Shown here piece after piece: positions 24,828 to 34,863 of a DNA stretch of 64,000 bases. Numbering within the stretch: position 1 is the first letter of the stretch; the number at the start of each line of letters is the position of its first letter. This stretch comes from Inquilinus sp. Marseille-Q2685 (GTDB lineage: Bacteria; Pseudomonadota; Alphaproteobacteria; DSM-16000; Inquilinaceae), in the NCBI RefSeq assembly GCF_916619195.1, contig NZ_CAKAKL010000012.1, forward strand, positions 62,001 to 126,000, read 5' to 3'. The position numbers and the translations under genes were made by a program. The notes under the pieces are model-generated. The model ran no database searches. It saw only the letters and a program-made list of their open reading frames with translations, and was not told where the DNA came from.

Positions 24828-25541
24828 TCAGGTCGCCGGTCGCGCGCGACGGCGGCGCAGCAGCCATCCCACGTCGACGGCGAAGGACCAGGCCAGGGCC
24901 GCGAGCGCGACCGCAGCGACGGCCGTCGTCGCCGGCGGATGCGCGACCGGCAGCAGCAGGACCAGCAGCGCGGCGTATTGGACGATGCAGACGGCCTTCC
25001 GGCGCAGCGACGGCGGCAGCGGTTCGGCCAGCGCCGGCCAAGCAATGCCGGCGGCCATGAAGGCGTATCGCATCAGGCCGATCAGCATGACCCAGGCACC
25101 GGCCTTCCCCAGCAGGATCGCCAGGATCGAGAGCAGCAGGATGGTCAGCGCGTCGACCTCCATGTCGAACCGCGCCCCGAACCGCGACGCCATGGCCTGC
25201 CGGCGGGCCAGCAGGCCGTCGACGCCGTCCAGCACCAGCGCGACCAGCAGCAGGGCGGCGCAGGTCCAGGCGACCCCGGCCGAGATCCGGCTGCGGTCGA
25301 GCAGCCCTTCCACGACCACACCGGCGAAGATCGCCGCGATGCCCAGCCGCGTCAGCGTCATCAGATTGGCCGCCCCGAACCGCGGATGCGGGTGCCGGCC
25401 TTCGATCGTCAGGACGATCACGGCCGAGACCCCGGCATAGGCCAGGAACGTCGCGGCCAGGAAGGGCCCGGCGACCGGGCTGGCGCCGGCCAGGGCCATG
25501 GCGGCGGCGGTCAGCGCCATCCCCACGCCCAGGAGGCACAT
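24828..25541 (-). CDS. CDP-alcohol phosphatidyltransferase family membrane protein
   Basis: 237 residues from ATG 25541. The CDP-OH-P signature D-x2-D-G-x2-A-R-x8-G-x3-D-x3-D is complete: DGVDGLLARRQ ... FGARFDMEVDA (about residues 97-123), and at least five hydrophobic helices surround it. Such enzymes transfer an alcohol phosphate from CDP-diacylglycerol or CDP-alcohol (PgsA/Pss/Cls-like). The stretch before 25541 that overlaps the b561 gene is in frame without a clear start, so translation may begin near 25576 from an unusual codon. Which lipid it makes is not known. Confidence 0.78.
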   Translation of the reverse strand: MCLLGVGMALTAAAMALAGASPVAGPFLAATFLAYAGVSAVIVLTIEGRHPHPRFGAANLMTLTRLGIAAIFAGVVVEGLLDRSRISAGVAWTCAALLLVALVLDGVDGLLARRQAMASRFGARFDMEVDALTILLLSILAILLGKAGAWVMLIGLMRYAFMAAGIAWPALAEPLPPSLRRKAVCIVQYAALLVLLLPVAHPPATTAVAAVALAALAWSFAVDVGWLLRRRRARPAT

Positions 25542-25573
25542 CCAGGTGGCGAGACGGAGGGGACGACGGCCGT

Positions 25574-26149
25574 TCAGGATCGCGCCTCGCCGGCCGGCAG
25601 GCGCGCCTTCGAGGACAGCATGCGCCGCAAAATGCCGTCGCGGCGGACCAGATGGTGGTGCAGCGCCCCGGCGACATGCAGGACGACGACGGCGAGCAGG
25701 ACCCAGATCAGGTTGAGATGCACCGCCTTGGCCACGGCCGCGGCCGGCTTGTTCACCGGCACCAGCTCCGCGAGGTTGGCGAGGTAGAACAGCGGCACCG
25801 GGAAGCCTTCCATGGCCGTGTAGAGGAAGCCGCTGACCGGCATCGCCAGGATCAGCAGGTACAGCAGCGCGTGCGTGATGCGCGCCAGGGCGGTCTGCCA
25901 GGGCGGCAGGTCCGCCGGCAGCACGGGGACCGGGTTGGCCCAGCGCCACAGCAGCCGGACGACCGCCAGCGCGAACACGGTCAGCCCGGTCATCTTGTGC
26001 GTGTCGTAGAGGATGTTCTGCAGCAGGCCCGGCCCGACCCGGTTCATGGTGAGGCCGGCCGGGATCTGCACCAGGAGGATGAGGGCCGCGATCGTCCAGT
26101 GCAGGGCGATGCTGACCCGCCCCCAACGCTCCGCCGTGTTGCGGTTCAT
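25574..26149 (-). CDS. Cytochrome b561-family protein
   Basis: 191 residues, four transmembrane helices. Haem-ligand histidines sit in SIALHWTIAAL (about residue 17), DTHKMTGLTVF (about 51), ITHALLYLLILAMPVSG and LNLIWVLLAVVVLHVAGALHHH, giving the two-haem arrangement of YceJ/b561 proteins. Proteins of this kind oxidise ubiquinol at the inner membrane, some donating electrons to superoxide. It is transcribed toward the phosphatidyltransferase gene and may be co-transcribed. RBS is weak. Confidence 0.88.
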   Translation of the reverse strand: MNRNTAERWGRVSIALHWTIAALILLVQIPAGLTMNRVGPGLLQNILYDTHKMTGLTVFALAVVRLLWRWANPVPVLPADLPPWQTALARITHALLYLLILAMPVSGFLYTAMEGFPVPLFYLANLAELVPVNKPAAAVAKAVHLNLIWVLLAVVVLHVAGALHHHLVRRDGILRRMLSSKARLPAGEARS

Positions 26150-26261
26150 CGACCGCCCTTTCGCCGCCTCGCTTTGGAAGATCTAGTGCGGCGGGGAGGG
26201 TGTTCAAATGGTGCGGCTGGGAAGCGCAGGGCGGGCTGAACAACCTTGCACCTGCCTTTTC

Positions 26262-26351
26262 TGTCATTGCCGGGCTCGACCCGGCAATCCAGGGGCCACC
26301 CAGAGCGGCATCGACATTCCCTGGATGCCCGGGTCAAGCCCGGGCATGACA
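26262..26351. repeat. Inverted pair of 31-bp alphaproteobacterial palindromes
   Basis: Arm 1 (26262-26292) starts tgtcattgccgggctcgacc and arm 2 (26321-26351) starts ctggatgcccgggtcaagcc; arm 2 is a close reverse complement of arm 1, and each arm also folds on itself (cgggctcgacccg; cccgggtcaagcccggg). This class of ctggatgcccgggtc-type repeat recurs in alphaproteobacterial intergenic DNA. It occupies most of the gap 26150-26405, in which no gene is seen. Confidence 0.65.
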
Positions 26352-26405
26352 AAACAACAGATGCCCTTTGATCCGACTGCCGCGGCTTGGATGTTCCCCG
26401 TAGCC

Positions 26406-27425
26406 CTACAGGTCGTCCCGGATGCAGGCCTTGGCGTGGCCCGGCGCCACCTCGCGCAAGGACGGCACCACGGTGGCGCAATCCGGGATCGCGTGCGGGC
26501 AGCGGGTGCGGAAGACGCAGCCCGAGGGCGGGCTGATCGGGCTGGGGATGTCGCCCTGCAGCAGGATGCGCTCGCGCCGCACCGTCGGGTCTGGCACCGG
26601 CGCGGCCGAGAGCAGCGCGCGGGTGTAGGGGTGGCGCGGCGCGGTGTAGAGCGACCGGGCCGGCGCCGATTCCATGATCCGGCCGAGATACATCACGATC
26701 ACGCGGTCGCAGAGATACTCCACCACCGACAGGTCATGGGCGATGAACAGCATGGTCAGGCCCAGGTCGCGCTGCAGGTCCTGGATCAGGTTCACCACCT
26801 GCGCCTGGATCGACACGTCCAGCGCCGAGACCGGCTCGTCCGCCACGATGAAGCTGGGCTCGACCGCCAGGGCCCGGGCGATGCCGATGCGCTGGCGCTG
26901 GCCGCCGGAGAATTCGTGCGGATAGCGGGTGATCGCGTCGGGCCGCAGGCCGACCCGGCGCAGCAGCTCGGCGATCCGCTCCGGTCGCTGCCGGCCGCGG
27001 GACAGGCCGTGGATGGTCAGCGCCTCGCCGACGATCTCGCCCACCGTCATCCGCGGGTTCAGGCTGGCATAGGGGTCCTGGAAGACGATCTGCATCTCGC
27101 GCCGATAGGTCTGGAAGGCCGTACGGGACAGCGTGAGGATGTCGGTGCCGGCGAAGCGCACAGATCCCGCCGTGGGCTCGGTCAGGCGCAGCACAGACCG
27201 GCCGACCGTGGTCTTGCCGGAGCCGGATTCGCCGACGAGGCCGACCACCTCGCCCCGCTTCAGCGCGAAGGACACGTCCTCGACCGCGCGGACATGCTGG
27301 CCCTTCTTGCCGAACAGCCCGCCGCCGACCGGGAACCAGGTGCGCAGCCCCTCGACCTCGAGCAGGGTCTCGCCCGGCGCCGGCAGGGCAATGGGGCTGC
27401 GGCGGTCCTCCACAAGCGTGCTCAT
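26406..27425 (-). CDS. Oligo/dipeptide ABC transporter ATP-binding protein, DppF/OppF type
   Basis: 339 residues. Walker [10 protein letters not shown] (about 57-65), Q-loop [16 protein letters not shown], signature [19 protein letters not shown], Walker [19 protein letters not shown] and the C-terminal oligo_HPY domain with [14 protein letters not shown] (cysteine motif). Start overlaps the DppD-type stop by 4 nt. With DppD and the divergent binding protein and permeases (32158-35736) it makes a complete peptide importer that is split across two strands. Substrate: peptides or related compounds, not known in detail. Confidence 0.93.
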   Translation of the reverse strand: MSTLVEDRRSPIALPAPGETLLEVEGLRTWFPVGGGLFGKKGQHVRAVEDVSFALKRGEVVGLVGESGSGKTTVGRSVLRLTEPTAGSVRFAGTDILTLSRTAFQTYRREMQIVFQDPYASLNPRMTVGEIVGEALTIHGLSRGRQRPERIAELLRRVGLRPDAITRYPHEFSGGQRQRIGIARALAVEPSFIVADEPVSALDVSIQAQVVNLIQDLQRDLGLTMLFIAHDLSVVEYLCDRVIVMYLGRIMESAPARSLYTAPRHPYTRALLSAAPVPDPTVRRERILLQGDIPSPISPPSGCVFRTRCPHAIPDCATVVPSLREVAPGHAKACIRDDL

Positions 27426-28450
27426 GCCAGCTCGCTCCAGCGGATGCAGCGCGACATGTGCCCGCCGCCGGTGTCGGCGAGCGGCGGCACGGCGGCGGCG
27501 CAGGCCTCGATGGCGTGGCGGCAGCGCGGCGCGAAGGTGCAGCCGGGCGGCAGCTTGCGCGGGCTCGGCACATTGCCGGGGATCGCCTCCAGCCGCCGGG
27601 ACTCGCCGCAGTCCAGCGCCGCGTAGTCGGTGTGCGGCACGCTGTTCAGGAGGCCGATGGTGTAGGGGTGGCGCGGCGACTTGAAGATCTCGACCACGCC
27701 GCCCTCCTCCACCACCCGTCCGCCATACATGACGGCGACGCGGTCGGCCATCTCGGCCACCACGCCGAGATTGTGGGTGATGAACAGGATCGACATGCCG
27801 ATCTCGGCCTGCAGCCGGCGCATCAGGTCCAGGATCTGGGCCTGGATGGTGACGTCCAGCGCCGTGGTCGGCTCGTCCGCGATCAGGAGCGCCGGGCGGC
27901 AGCACAGCGCCATGGCGATCATCACCCGCTGGCGCATGCCGCCCGACATCTGATGCGGATAGTCCTTGAGGCGCCGGCGCGCGGCCGGGATGCCGACCAG
28001 CTCCAGCATCTGCGCCGCCGTTTCCATCGCCTGACGACGGCTCAAGCCCTGGTGCAACTGCACCGCCTCGGCGATCTGGTCGCCGACCGGGTAGACGGGA
28101 TTGAGCGAGGTCATCGGCTCCTGGAACACCATGGCGATGTCGTTGCCGCGGATGCGGCGCATTTCCGCCTCCGACAGCTTCGCCAGGTCGCGCGGCCGGC
28201 CGTCGCGGCCGGCGAACAGCATCTCGCCGCCGGCGATGCGGCCAGGCGGGGTGGGGATCAGCCGCATCAGCGACAGGCTGGTGACGCTCTTGCCCGAGCC
28301 GGATTCGCCGACCAGCGCCAGGGTCTCGCCGCGGCGGATGTGGAAGGTGACGCCGTCGACCGAGCGGATCGGCCCGTCCTCGGTATCGAACCAAGTCCGC
28401 AGATCCTTGACCGACAGGATCGTGTCGGCGTCTGGCCCGGCCGCCGCCAT
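27422..28450 (-). CDS. Oligo/dipeptide ABC transporter ATP-binding protein, DppD/OppD type
   Basis: 342 residues. Walker [11 protein letters not shown]-loop [17 protein letters not shown], signature [17 protein letters not shown], Walker [20 protein letters not shown]-loop [10 protein letters not shown] and an oligo_HPY tail with [14 protein letters not shown]. It overlaps the cutC stop by one base (28450) and the DppF-type start by 4 nt, so cutC, dppD and dppF are one transcript. It pairs with the DppF-type subunit to energise the permeases at 33939 and 34864. Confidence 0.93.
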   Translation of the reverse strand: MAAAGPDADTILSVKDLRTWFDTEDGPIRSVDGVTFHIRRGETLALVGESGSGKSVTSLSLMRLIPTPPGRIAGGEMLFAGRDGRPRDLAKLSEAEMRRIRGNDIAMVFQEPMTSLNPVYPVGDQIAEAVQLHQGLSRRQAMETAAQMLELVGIPAARRRLKDYPHQMSGGMRQRVMIAMALCCRPALLIADEPTTALDVTIQAQILDLMRRLQAEIGMSILFITHNLGVVAEMADRVAVMYGGRVVEEGGVVEIFKSPRHPYTIGLLNSVPHTDYAALDCGESRRLEAIPGNVPSPRKLPPGCTFAPRCRHAIEACAAAVPPLADTGGGHMSRCIRWSELA

Positions 28451-29199
28451 CAGGCGCGCGCGGCCCGGATGGTGGCGCGCACCCGCTCCGGATCGGTCAC
28501 GGTGTTGGTGTATTCGCGCTCCAGCTCGGTGCCGCCCATGCTGATCTCCGGGTTGCGATAGACCATGCCGCTCGGCTCGGTGCGCAGCGCCGCGAAGTGC
28601 AGCTCCTTCAGGCCGGTGGCGCGGCGGACCTCGGCGATGTTGGCCTCGTCCAGGTCGCCGCAGCCCATGACCACGATGCGGTCGCCGGCCTGCTCCACCG
28701 CCCGCTTCAGGATCGCGAGCCCGGCCATGGCGTCCGGCCGTTGGCCCGAGGTCAGAACCCGGTCGACGCCGCAGCGGATCAGCGCCTCCAGCGCCTCCTC
28801 CGGGTCGCGGGTCATGTCGAAGGCGCGGTGGCAGGTGACCTTCATCGGCCGCGCCTCGCGCACCAGCTGCGCCGTGCGGTCCTCATCGATCCGGCCGTCC
28901 GCGGTCAGGCAGCCGATGACGATGCCGGGCACGCCGAGCTCCCGCAGCGCCTTCACATCGGCCAGCATGCTGGCGAATTCGGTGTCGCTGTACAGGAAGT
29001 CGCCGCCGCGCGGCCGGATGATGACGTGGAACGGGATGCGGGCGCGGGCCTTGACCTCCAGGATCGTGCCGATGCTCGGGGTCAGCCCACCCTCGATCAG
29101 GCTGGCGCACAGCTCGACCCGGTCGGCCCCGCCCTCCTGGGCCGCCAGGAACCCGTCCAGGCCTTCGACGCAGATCTCGATCAGGGGAGTGGCGGTCAT
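28450..29199 (-). CDS. cutC: CutC family protein
   Basis: 249 residues, the usual CutC TIM-barrel length. [36 protein letters not shown] at the start, [23 protein letters not shown]-like [13 protein letters not shown] and TSGQ are the conserved segments. CutC was named for copper homeostasis but its biochemistry is unsettled. Here it overlaps dppD and follows the M81 protein, all under an upstream ROK regulator, so a role in catabolism of the imported compound is more likely than copper handling. That is inference from context. Confidence 0.9.
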   Translation of the reverse strand: MTATPLIEICVEGLDGFLAAQEGGADRVELCASLIEGGLTPSIGTILEVKARARIPFHVIIRPRGGDFLYSDTEFASMLADVKALRELGVPGIVIGCLTADGRIDEDRTAQLVREARPMKVTCHRAFDMTRDPEEALEALIRCGVDRVLTSGQRPDAMAGLAILKRAVEQAGDRIVVMGCGDLDEANIAEVRRATGLKELHFAALRTEPSGMVYRNPEISMGGTELEREYTNTVTDPERVRATIRAARA

Positions 29200-29253
29200 C
29201 GGAAGGTCTCTCGCTGCGCTGGGCGTCCCTCGCGGGACGACGATCTCGGGTTG

Positions 29254-29383
29254 CCTCTCCCGCTTGCGGGAGAGGTCGGGCTCGCGAAGCGAGACCGGGT
29301 GAGGGGATTTTGTCGAGGCCGGGGCCAGCCCTCACCCGGACGTCCTGGCGGACGTCCGACCTCTCCCGCCAGGCGGGAGAGGC
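29254..29383. repeat. Intergenic palindromic repeat, copy C (two facing halves)
   Basis: cctctcccgcttgcgggagagg (29254-29275) with its following gggtgagggg, and the mirrored ccctcaccc ... cctctcccgccaggcgggagagg ending at 29383. Each half is a palindrome and the halves are inverted with respect to each other. It fills most of the gap between the M81 gene and cutC and belongs to the same family as copies A and B. Confidence 0.65.
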
Positions 29384-29425
29384 CATCGGAGCGGGCCGGC
29401 ATCGGCCGTGCCATCTGCGATGCCA

Positions 29426-30889
29426 TCATCGGCCGAGAGTCTTGAGCGACCGGGCGGACCAGACCGGGCGCGGCTGCCAGTCGAAATCGCGGTCGAAGGG
29501 GAAGGTCGGGCGGATGGTGCGCCGGCGCGGCAGGTGCTCGACATCCTGGTCGACCACGCCGGGCGACAGCGCCATCAGGTTCGGATTGGCGATCGGCGCC
29601 AGCTCCGGCGACAGGTAGCCGGACTTGACCACCAGGATCGCCACCTCGGCCGGATGCACGCCCAGCCGGGTGAAGTCGGCGATATTGTGGAACGGCCGGC
29701 GCCGCGCGGTCAGCACCACCCGGATGCCGCCGATGCGGACCAGCGCCTGGCGATCCGCAGCATCAGCGCCGGGGTCGAGGACCAGCACCTCGGCCTCCGC
29801 CTCGACCGGCTGGCTACCCTTCGTATCGAGCGTCGCGCCGATGCTCAGGCGCAGCCGGGCGCCGGTGCCGGCGGCGAAGCAGGACTCGGTGGCCGGGCGG
29901 TCGGCGATGCCGGCGATCAGCACGTCCTGCGCGTCGCGCGCCAGCAGCGCCCGCAGCAGGTCGGCCCGGTCGCCGACTCCGCCGCCGGTCGGGTTGTCGC
30001 CGGAATCGGCCAGGATCACCGGCCGGGTGGCCGAGGCGACGGCCCAGCCGACGCAGTCCTCCACCGTGCCGGTTCGGCTGCCGAAGACGAAGTCGTCGCG
30101 CGCATCCCAATAGGCTTGCGCCAGGCGGGTGCCCTCGCGCTCCATCGCCGCCGGGTCGGTGCCGGTTATGATGACCGCGGCGGTCGCCCGCGGCTCGTCG
30201 GCCCAGACATAGCCGACCATCATCGAGGCATCGAGGATGCCGTCGATAGCGTCGACCGCGGGAAGCTGCGCGTAGAGCGACTTCGCCGGCTCGTCCACCG
30301 TGCTGGTGCGCTCGCCCGGCCACAGCACCGGCACGGGGACCCACATCAGCAGCGGCTTCACGCCCTCGGTCAGGCGGCGCATCAGCATGCTGCAGGCGCG
30401 GCGCTTGGTCTCCTCCACATCGATATGCGGCGCGGTGCGGTAGGTGGAGAACATGTCGAGCGCGTCGATGATGCGCTGGCTGACATTGCCGTGCAGGTCG
30501 TAGCTGGCGCTGATCGGGCAGTCCGGCCCCACCGCGGCGCGGGCGGCGGTGATCCAGTCGCCCTCGGCATCCTCCATGCCCTCGACATTCATGGCGCCGT
30601 GCATGGCGAGATAGAGGCCATCGATCGGGCCGAGCGCCGCCAGCCGCTCGAGGAACTCGGCCTTGAACGCCTCATAGGTGGCGCGGGCGACCGGACCGCC
30701 GGGGATGGCGCGGGCGTGCAGCGTCGGCAGGAAGACGGCGTCGTAGTCCCGCAGCAGGGCGAAGGACGGGTCGGCGGTCAGGACGTCGCCGCGCAGCACG
30801 CGGAAATCCGCCTCGGTCGCCAGCACCGGGCTGTAGGTGCTGCATTCGGTGTGGATGCCGCCGACGACGATGCGCGGGAGGGATGCCAT
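29426..30889 (-). CDS. M81 family metallopeptidase (MlrC-like)
   Basis: 487 residues, full length for MlrC-like proteins. N-terminus RIVVGGIHTECSTYSP has the HTE metal motif, and YLAMHGAMNVEGMEDAEGDW (about residues 97-116) gives the second; DLHGNVS (about 140) follows. The C-terminal domain holds ADSGDNPTGGGVGDRADLL, typical of the family. MlrC was described in microcystin degradation, but relatives occur with peptide importers in many bacteria. It lies between the ROK regulator and cutC. Substrate unknown; a small peptide or amide is likely. Confidence 0.88.
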   Translation of the reverse strand: MASLPRIVVGGIHTECSTYSPVLATEADFRVLRGDVLTADPSFALLRDYDAVFLPTLHARAIPGGPVARATYEAFKAEFLERLAALGPIDGLYLAMHGAMNVEGMEDAEGDWITAARAAVGPDCPISASYDLHGNVSQRIIDALDMFSTYRTAPHIDVEETKRRACSMLMRRLTEGVKPLLMWVPVPVLWPGERTSTVDEPAKSLYAQLPAVDAIDGILDASMMVGYVWADEPRATAAVIITGTDPAAMEREGTRLAQAYWDARDDFVFGSRTGTVEDCVGWAVASATRPVILADSGDNPTGGGVGDRADLLRALLARDAQDVLIAGIADRPATESCFAAGTGARLRLSIGATLDTKGSQPVEAEAEVLVLDPGADAADRQALVRIGGIRVVLTARRRPFHNIADFTRLGVHPAEVAILVVKSGYLSPELAPIANPNLMALSPGVVDQDVEHLPRRRTIRPTFPFDRDFDWQPRPVWSARSLKTLGR

Positions 30890-30893
30890 GTCT

Positions 30894-32030
30894 TCAGCCT
30901 TCTTCGGCGCGGGTCAGGAAGCGGTGGGCGGCGATGCTGGCGGCGCCGCGGGCCCACAGGGCGCGGGTCGCGTGGTGGAAGCGGATGGTGGTGGAGGCGG
31001 CGAGGCGCGGCAGCACATTGGCCTCGATCGCCTGCCGGGTGACGGTGCGGAACAGCGGCCCCATCGCGCCCTCGACATCGACGATCAGCACGAATTCCGG
31101 ATCGTTGACCTGGATCACATGGGCGATGGCGAGACCCAGCGCGCCGCCGGCCCGGTGCAGGATGCCGATCGCCTCGGCATGCCCCTGGGCCGCCAGCGTT
31201 TCGACCTCCGCCGTGGTCGTGGCCTCGAGGCCCAGTGCCCGCGCCTGGGCCAGGATCGCTTGGCGCGGCGCCACGGTGTCGAGGCAGCCGCGCTTGCCGC
31301 AGCGGCAGGGCAGCCCGCCCGGCTCGATCGTGCAATGCGCGATCTCGCCGGCGCCGCCGCCATGGCCGCGGTACAGCGCGCCGTCGACGTAATGGGCGCA
31401 GCCGATGCTGTCGCCGAAGGTGACGGTGGCGAAGGTGCGGTAGTCGCGCGCCAGGCCGTACAGCCGCTCGCCGGTGGCGACGGCGTTGGCGTCGTTCTCC
31501 AGGAAGGTCGGCACGCCGGTCGCCTGCTCCACCACCGCCGCCACCGGCAGGTCGATCCAGCCGAGATTGGCGGAATGCAGGCAGCGGTCCTGGTCGTGGT
31601 TGACCAGGCCGGAGAGGGCGACGCCGATGCCGCGCAGCCGGTCGGCCGGGATGCCGGCCTCGCCCAGAAGATGCGGGATCGAATCGCGGATGGTGCCGGC
31701 GATCGCCTGGGGATCGTTCGACCAGGAAGCCGTGCGCTGGCCCAACACCGCGCCCTGGAAGTCGGTCAGCACCATCGTCACCGGCTCCTCCACGATCGAG
31801 GCGCCGATGAAGTAGCCATGGGCCGGGTTCAGCCGCAGCAGGATCGACGGCCGGCCCTGGCGCGACGGCGCCGTCTCGCTCTCCTCCAGCGCGCCGTCCT
31901 CGATCAGCTCGCGGCTCAACCCCGTGATCGCCGCCTTGCTGAGCCCGGTGCGGAGCGCGAGCTCGGACCGGCTGAGCGGTCCGTGGTCGGCCACGGCCTC
32001 GAGCAGGGAGCGTTTCGACGGGTTGGCCAT
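30894..32030 (-). CDS. ROK family transcriptional regulator
   Basis: 378 residues from ATG 32030. Winged HTH at residues 1-60 (SKRSLLEAVADHGPLSRSELALRTGLSKAAITGLSRELI), then the ROK sugar-kinase-like domain: GVALSGLVNHD, ENDANAVATGERLYG, and the zinc motif CRCGKRGC (about residues 263-270). The regulator type (NagC/XylR/Mlc) senses a sugar or sugar phosphate, which is odd for a peptide cluster and suggests a glycosylated or amino-sugar ligand. It sits between the two arms of the importer, whose divergent promoters are in 32031-32157. Confidence 0.9.
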   Translation of the reverse strand: MANPSKRSLLEAVADHGPLSRSELALRTGLSKAAITGLSRELIEDGALEESETAPSRQGRPSILLRLNPAHGYFIGASIVEEPVTMVLTDFQGAVLGQRTASWSNDPQAIAGTIRDSIPHLLGEAGIPADRLRGIGVALSGLVNHDQDRCLHSANLGWIDLPVAAVVEQATGVPTFLENDANAVATGERLYGLARDYRTFATVTFGDSIGCAHYVDGALYRGHGGGAGEIAHCTIEPGGLPCRCGKRGCLDTVAPRQAILAQARALGLEATTTAEVETLAAQGHAEAIGILHRAGGALGLAIAHVIQVNDPEFVLIVDVEGAMGPLFRTVTRQAIEANVLPRLAASTTIRFHHATRALWARGAASIAAHRFLTRAEEG

Positions 32031-32056
32031 AAGCCTCGGCATCCGATGCGTTCGGC

Positions 32057-32090
32057 TTGACAGTTAGTTTAGAAATTGAATTTAATCAAG
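32057..32090. promoter_or_regulatory. AT-rich promoter/ROK operator candidate between divergent arms
   Basis: TTGACA (32057-32062) is a good -35 for the rightward binding-protein gene, followed by ttagtttagaaattgaattt, an AT block of the TTA-TTT-AAA-TAA type to which Mlc/NagC-like ROK proteins bind. The flanks are cttga and tcaag, inverted. It lies 27 bp from the ROK start and 68 bp from the binding-protein start, which is a good place for one operator to serve both transcripts. Confidence 0.45.
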
Positions 32091-32157
32091 GCGAAGGCTT
32101 CATCAATCTAACAAAGTCGGCGGAACCCCGGACCGATTCAACCAACGGGAGACGGAC

Positions 32158-33708
32158 ATGACCCTCGTGATCGACCGGCGCGGCGCGCTGGCCCTGGGCG
32201 GGTCGCTCGGCCTCATGGCGCTGCTTCGCGGCCACAGCGCTTCTGCCGCCGACGCCTCGCAGATCGTGATCCTGCAGAGCGAGGCGCCGCGCAGCATGGA
32301 TCCCGCGGACCAGACCGCGACCTACACCTCGGCGCTGCTGGAGCCGATGTATGAGGGCCTGACCGGCTACAACGACAAGATGGAGCTGGTGCCGGTCCTG
32401 GCGACGAAGTGGGAAGGCGACGCGACGGGAACGGTCTGGACCTTCACCCTGCGCCAGGGCGTCAAGTTCCATGACGGCGAGCCCTGCGACGCCGACGCCG
32501 TGATCGCCAGCTTCGCCCGGCACATGGACGAGAAGCGCGGCCTGGCCGCCAGCGGCCGCTTCCGCGCCGTGATCGGCGAGGTCAAGGCGACCGGCGCCGA
32601 CACCATCCGCTTCACCCTGAAGCGCCCCTACCCCGCCTTCCTGAAGCTTCTGGCCGTGGCCTCGGCCTCGATCGTCAGCCCGAAGGCCGACAAGGCCGGC
32701 ACGCTGGGCCGCGCCGCCGTGGGCACCGGCCCGTACAGGCTGGCCGAGTACAAGTCGGGGGAATACGTGCTGTCGGAGGCCAATGCCGACTACTGGGGCG
32801 AGAAGGCCCCGACCAGGAATCTCAAGTGGATCTGGACCCAGGAAGCGGCGGTCATGAACATGGCCGTGCAGACGGGCGACGCCGACATTGTGGTGCCGCT
32901 GCCGCCGGTCTTCGCAGCGCCGATCAAGGCCAACCCCGAGCTGGCACTGATGGAGGGCAACCCGACCGCGGTGTTCTGGGTGGCGCTGAACTGCAAGCTG
33001 GCGCCCCTGGACGACGTCCGCGTCCGCCAGGCGCTGAATCTCGCCACCGACCGGGCCGGCCTGGTCAGCAACCTGCTGTACGGCTTCGGCCAGCCGGCGA
33101 CCTCGCCGCTGTCGCCCGCCGTGTTCGGCTACGACAAGACGGTCGAGGGCTACGGCTTCGACATCGCCAAGGCCAAGGATCTCCTGGCCGAGGCCGGCCA
33201 TGCCGACGGCATCGCCATCAACGTCGCGGTGCAGGAGCCGGAGGCGAACATCGCCGAGATCCTGCAGGGCATGTGGGCGCAGGCCGGCATCACCCTGAAC
33301 ATCCAGCGGATGGAGAGCGGCGTGTGGACCGCCGCCGCCTTTGGCAAGCCGGAGGAGAAGGCGGCCCAGGGCGTGCACAGCGTCATCGCCTCCTGGTCCA
33401 CCGGCACCTTCGACGCCGACCTGCAGCTGAAGCCGCTGTACCACACCGACAGCTGGTCGCCGAAGGGCGCCAATCTCGGCTTCTACAGCAATGCCGAGCT
33501 GGACGAGATCCTGAACAAGGCCGGGTCGTCGACCGACGAGGCCGAGCGCAAGACGCTCTACGCCAAGGCGCAGCGCCTCATCGTCCAGGATGCGGCGCAT
33601 GTGCTGCTGTATTATCCGAACGACCTCGCCGCCGCCCGTGCCGAGGTCAAGGGCGCCTGGCTGCAGCCCGGCGGCGCGATCGTCCCGGAACGCGCGACGA
33701 AGGCATAA
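32158..33708 (+). CDS. Peptide ABC transporter substrate-binding protein (SBP_bac_5 family)
   Basis: 516 residues. A Tat/Sec-type signal (DRRGALALGGSLGLMALLRGHSASAAD) precedes the domain. LEPMYEGLTGYN, GVKFHDGEPCDADAVIASF, AVGTGPYRL and RQALNLATDRAGLVSNL are family signatures of DppA/OppA/NikA-like proteins. It is the periplasmic receptor for the permeases at 33939 and 34864 and is transcribed away from the ROK regulator. The ligand may be a peptide, nickel-chelator or glycosyl compound. Confidence 0.92.
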   Translation: MTLVIDRRGALALGGSLGLMALLRGHSASAADASQIVILQSEAPRSMDPADQTATYTSALLEPMYEGLTGYNDKMELVPVLATKWEGDATGTVWTFTLRQGVKFHDGEPCDADAVIASFARHMDEKRGLAASGRFRAVIGEVKATGADTIRFTLKRPYPAFLKLLAVASASIVSPKADKAGTLGRAAVGTGPYRLAEYKSGEYVLSEANADYWGEKAPTRNLKWIWTQEAAVMNMAVQTGDADIVVPLPPVFAAPIKANPELALMEGNPTAVFWVALNCKLAPLDDVRVRQALNLATDRAGLVSNLLYGFGQPATSPLSPAVFGYDKTVEGYGFDIAKAKDLLAEAGHADGIAINVAVQEPEANIAEILQGMWAQAGITLNIQRMESGVWTAAAFGKPEEKAAQGVHSVIASWSTGTFDADLQLKPLYHTDSWSPKGANLGFYSNAELDEILNKAGSSTDEAERKTLYAKAQRLIVQDAAHVLLYYPNDLAAARAEVKGAWLQPGGAIVPERATKA

Positions 33709-33747
33709 GGACGGATGACTTTCCCCCTCTCGCTCGCCCCTTCCGAG

Positions 33748-33910
33748 TCCCCCCTCCCCTTGCGGGAGGGGGCCAGGGGGAGGGGGTTGCCGCCGCGCGA
33801 GTCGGCGCGGATCCGTTCGCGCATATCCCTTTTTCAGTATCCCCGAGCGACGTCCGCGCCGATGTCGAGAACCCCCTCCCCCTATCCCCCTCCCGCGAGG
33901 GGAGGGGGGA
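33748..33910. repeat. Intergenic palindromic repeat, copy D
   Basis: cccccctcccc...ggggaggggg pairs enclose a 100-nt middle with inverted parts (gcgcggatccg / cggacgtcgctc-like sequence is only weakly paired). The first arm is at about 33748-33788 (cccctcccc, ggggggaggggg) and the last at 33880-33910. It fills the 230-nt gap between the binding protein and permease genes and belongs to the same C-rich/G-rich palindrome family, in a more diverged form. Confidence 0.5.
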
Positions 33911-33938
33911 CTTGTTGGTGCTGCGGTCCGGCAAGCGC

Positions 33939-34859
<921 letters not shown>

Positions 34860-34863
34860 GACC

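Noticed and set aside
26406-28394. A single fused 662-residue ATPase gene for the dpp arm
   Set aside because: The frame passes through the DppD gene in another reading frame; proper starts at 27425 and 28450 and a 4-nt overlap show two separate ATPases, in contrast to the true fusion at 57019.
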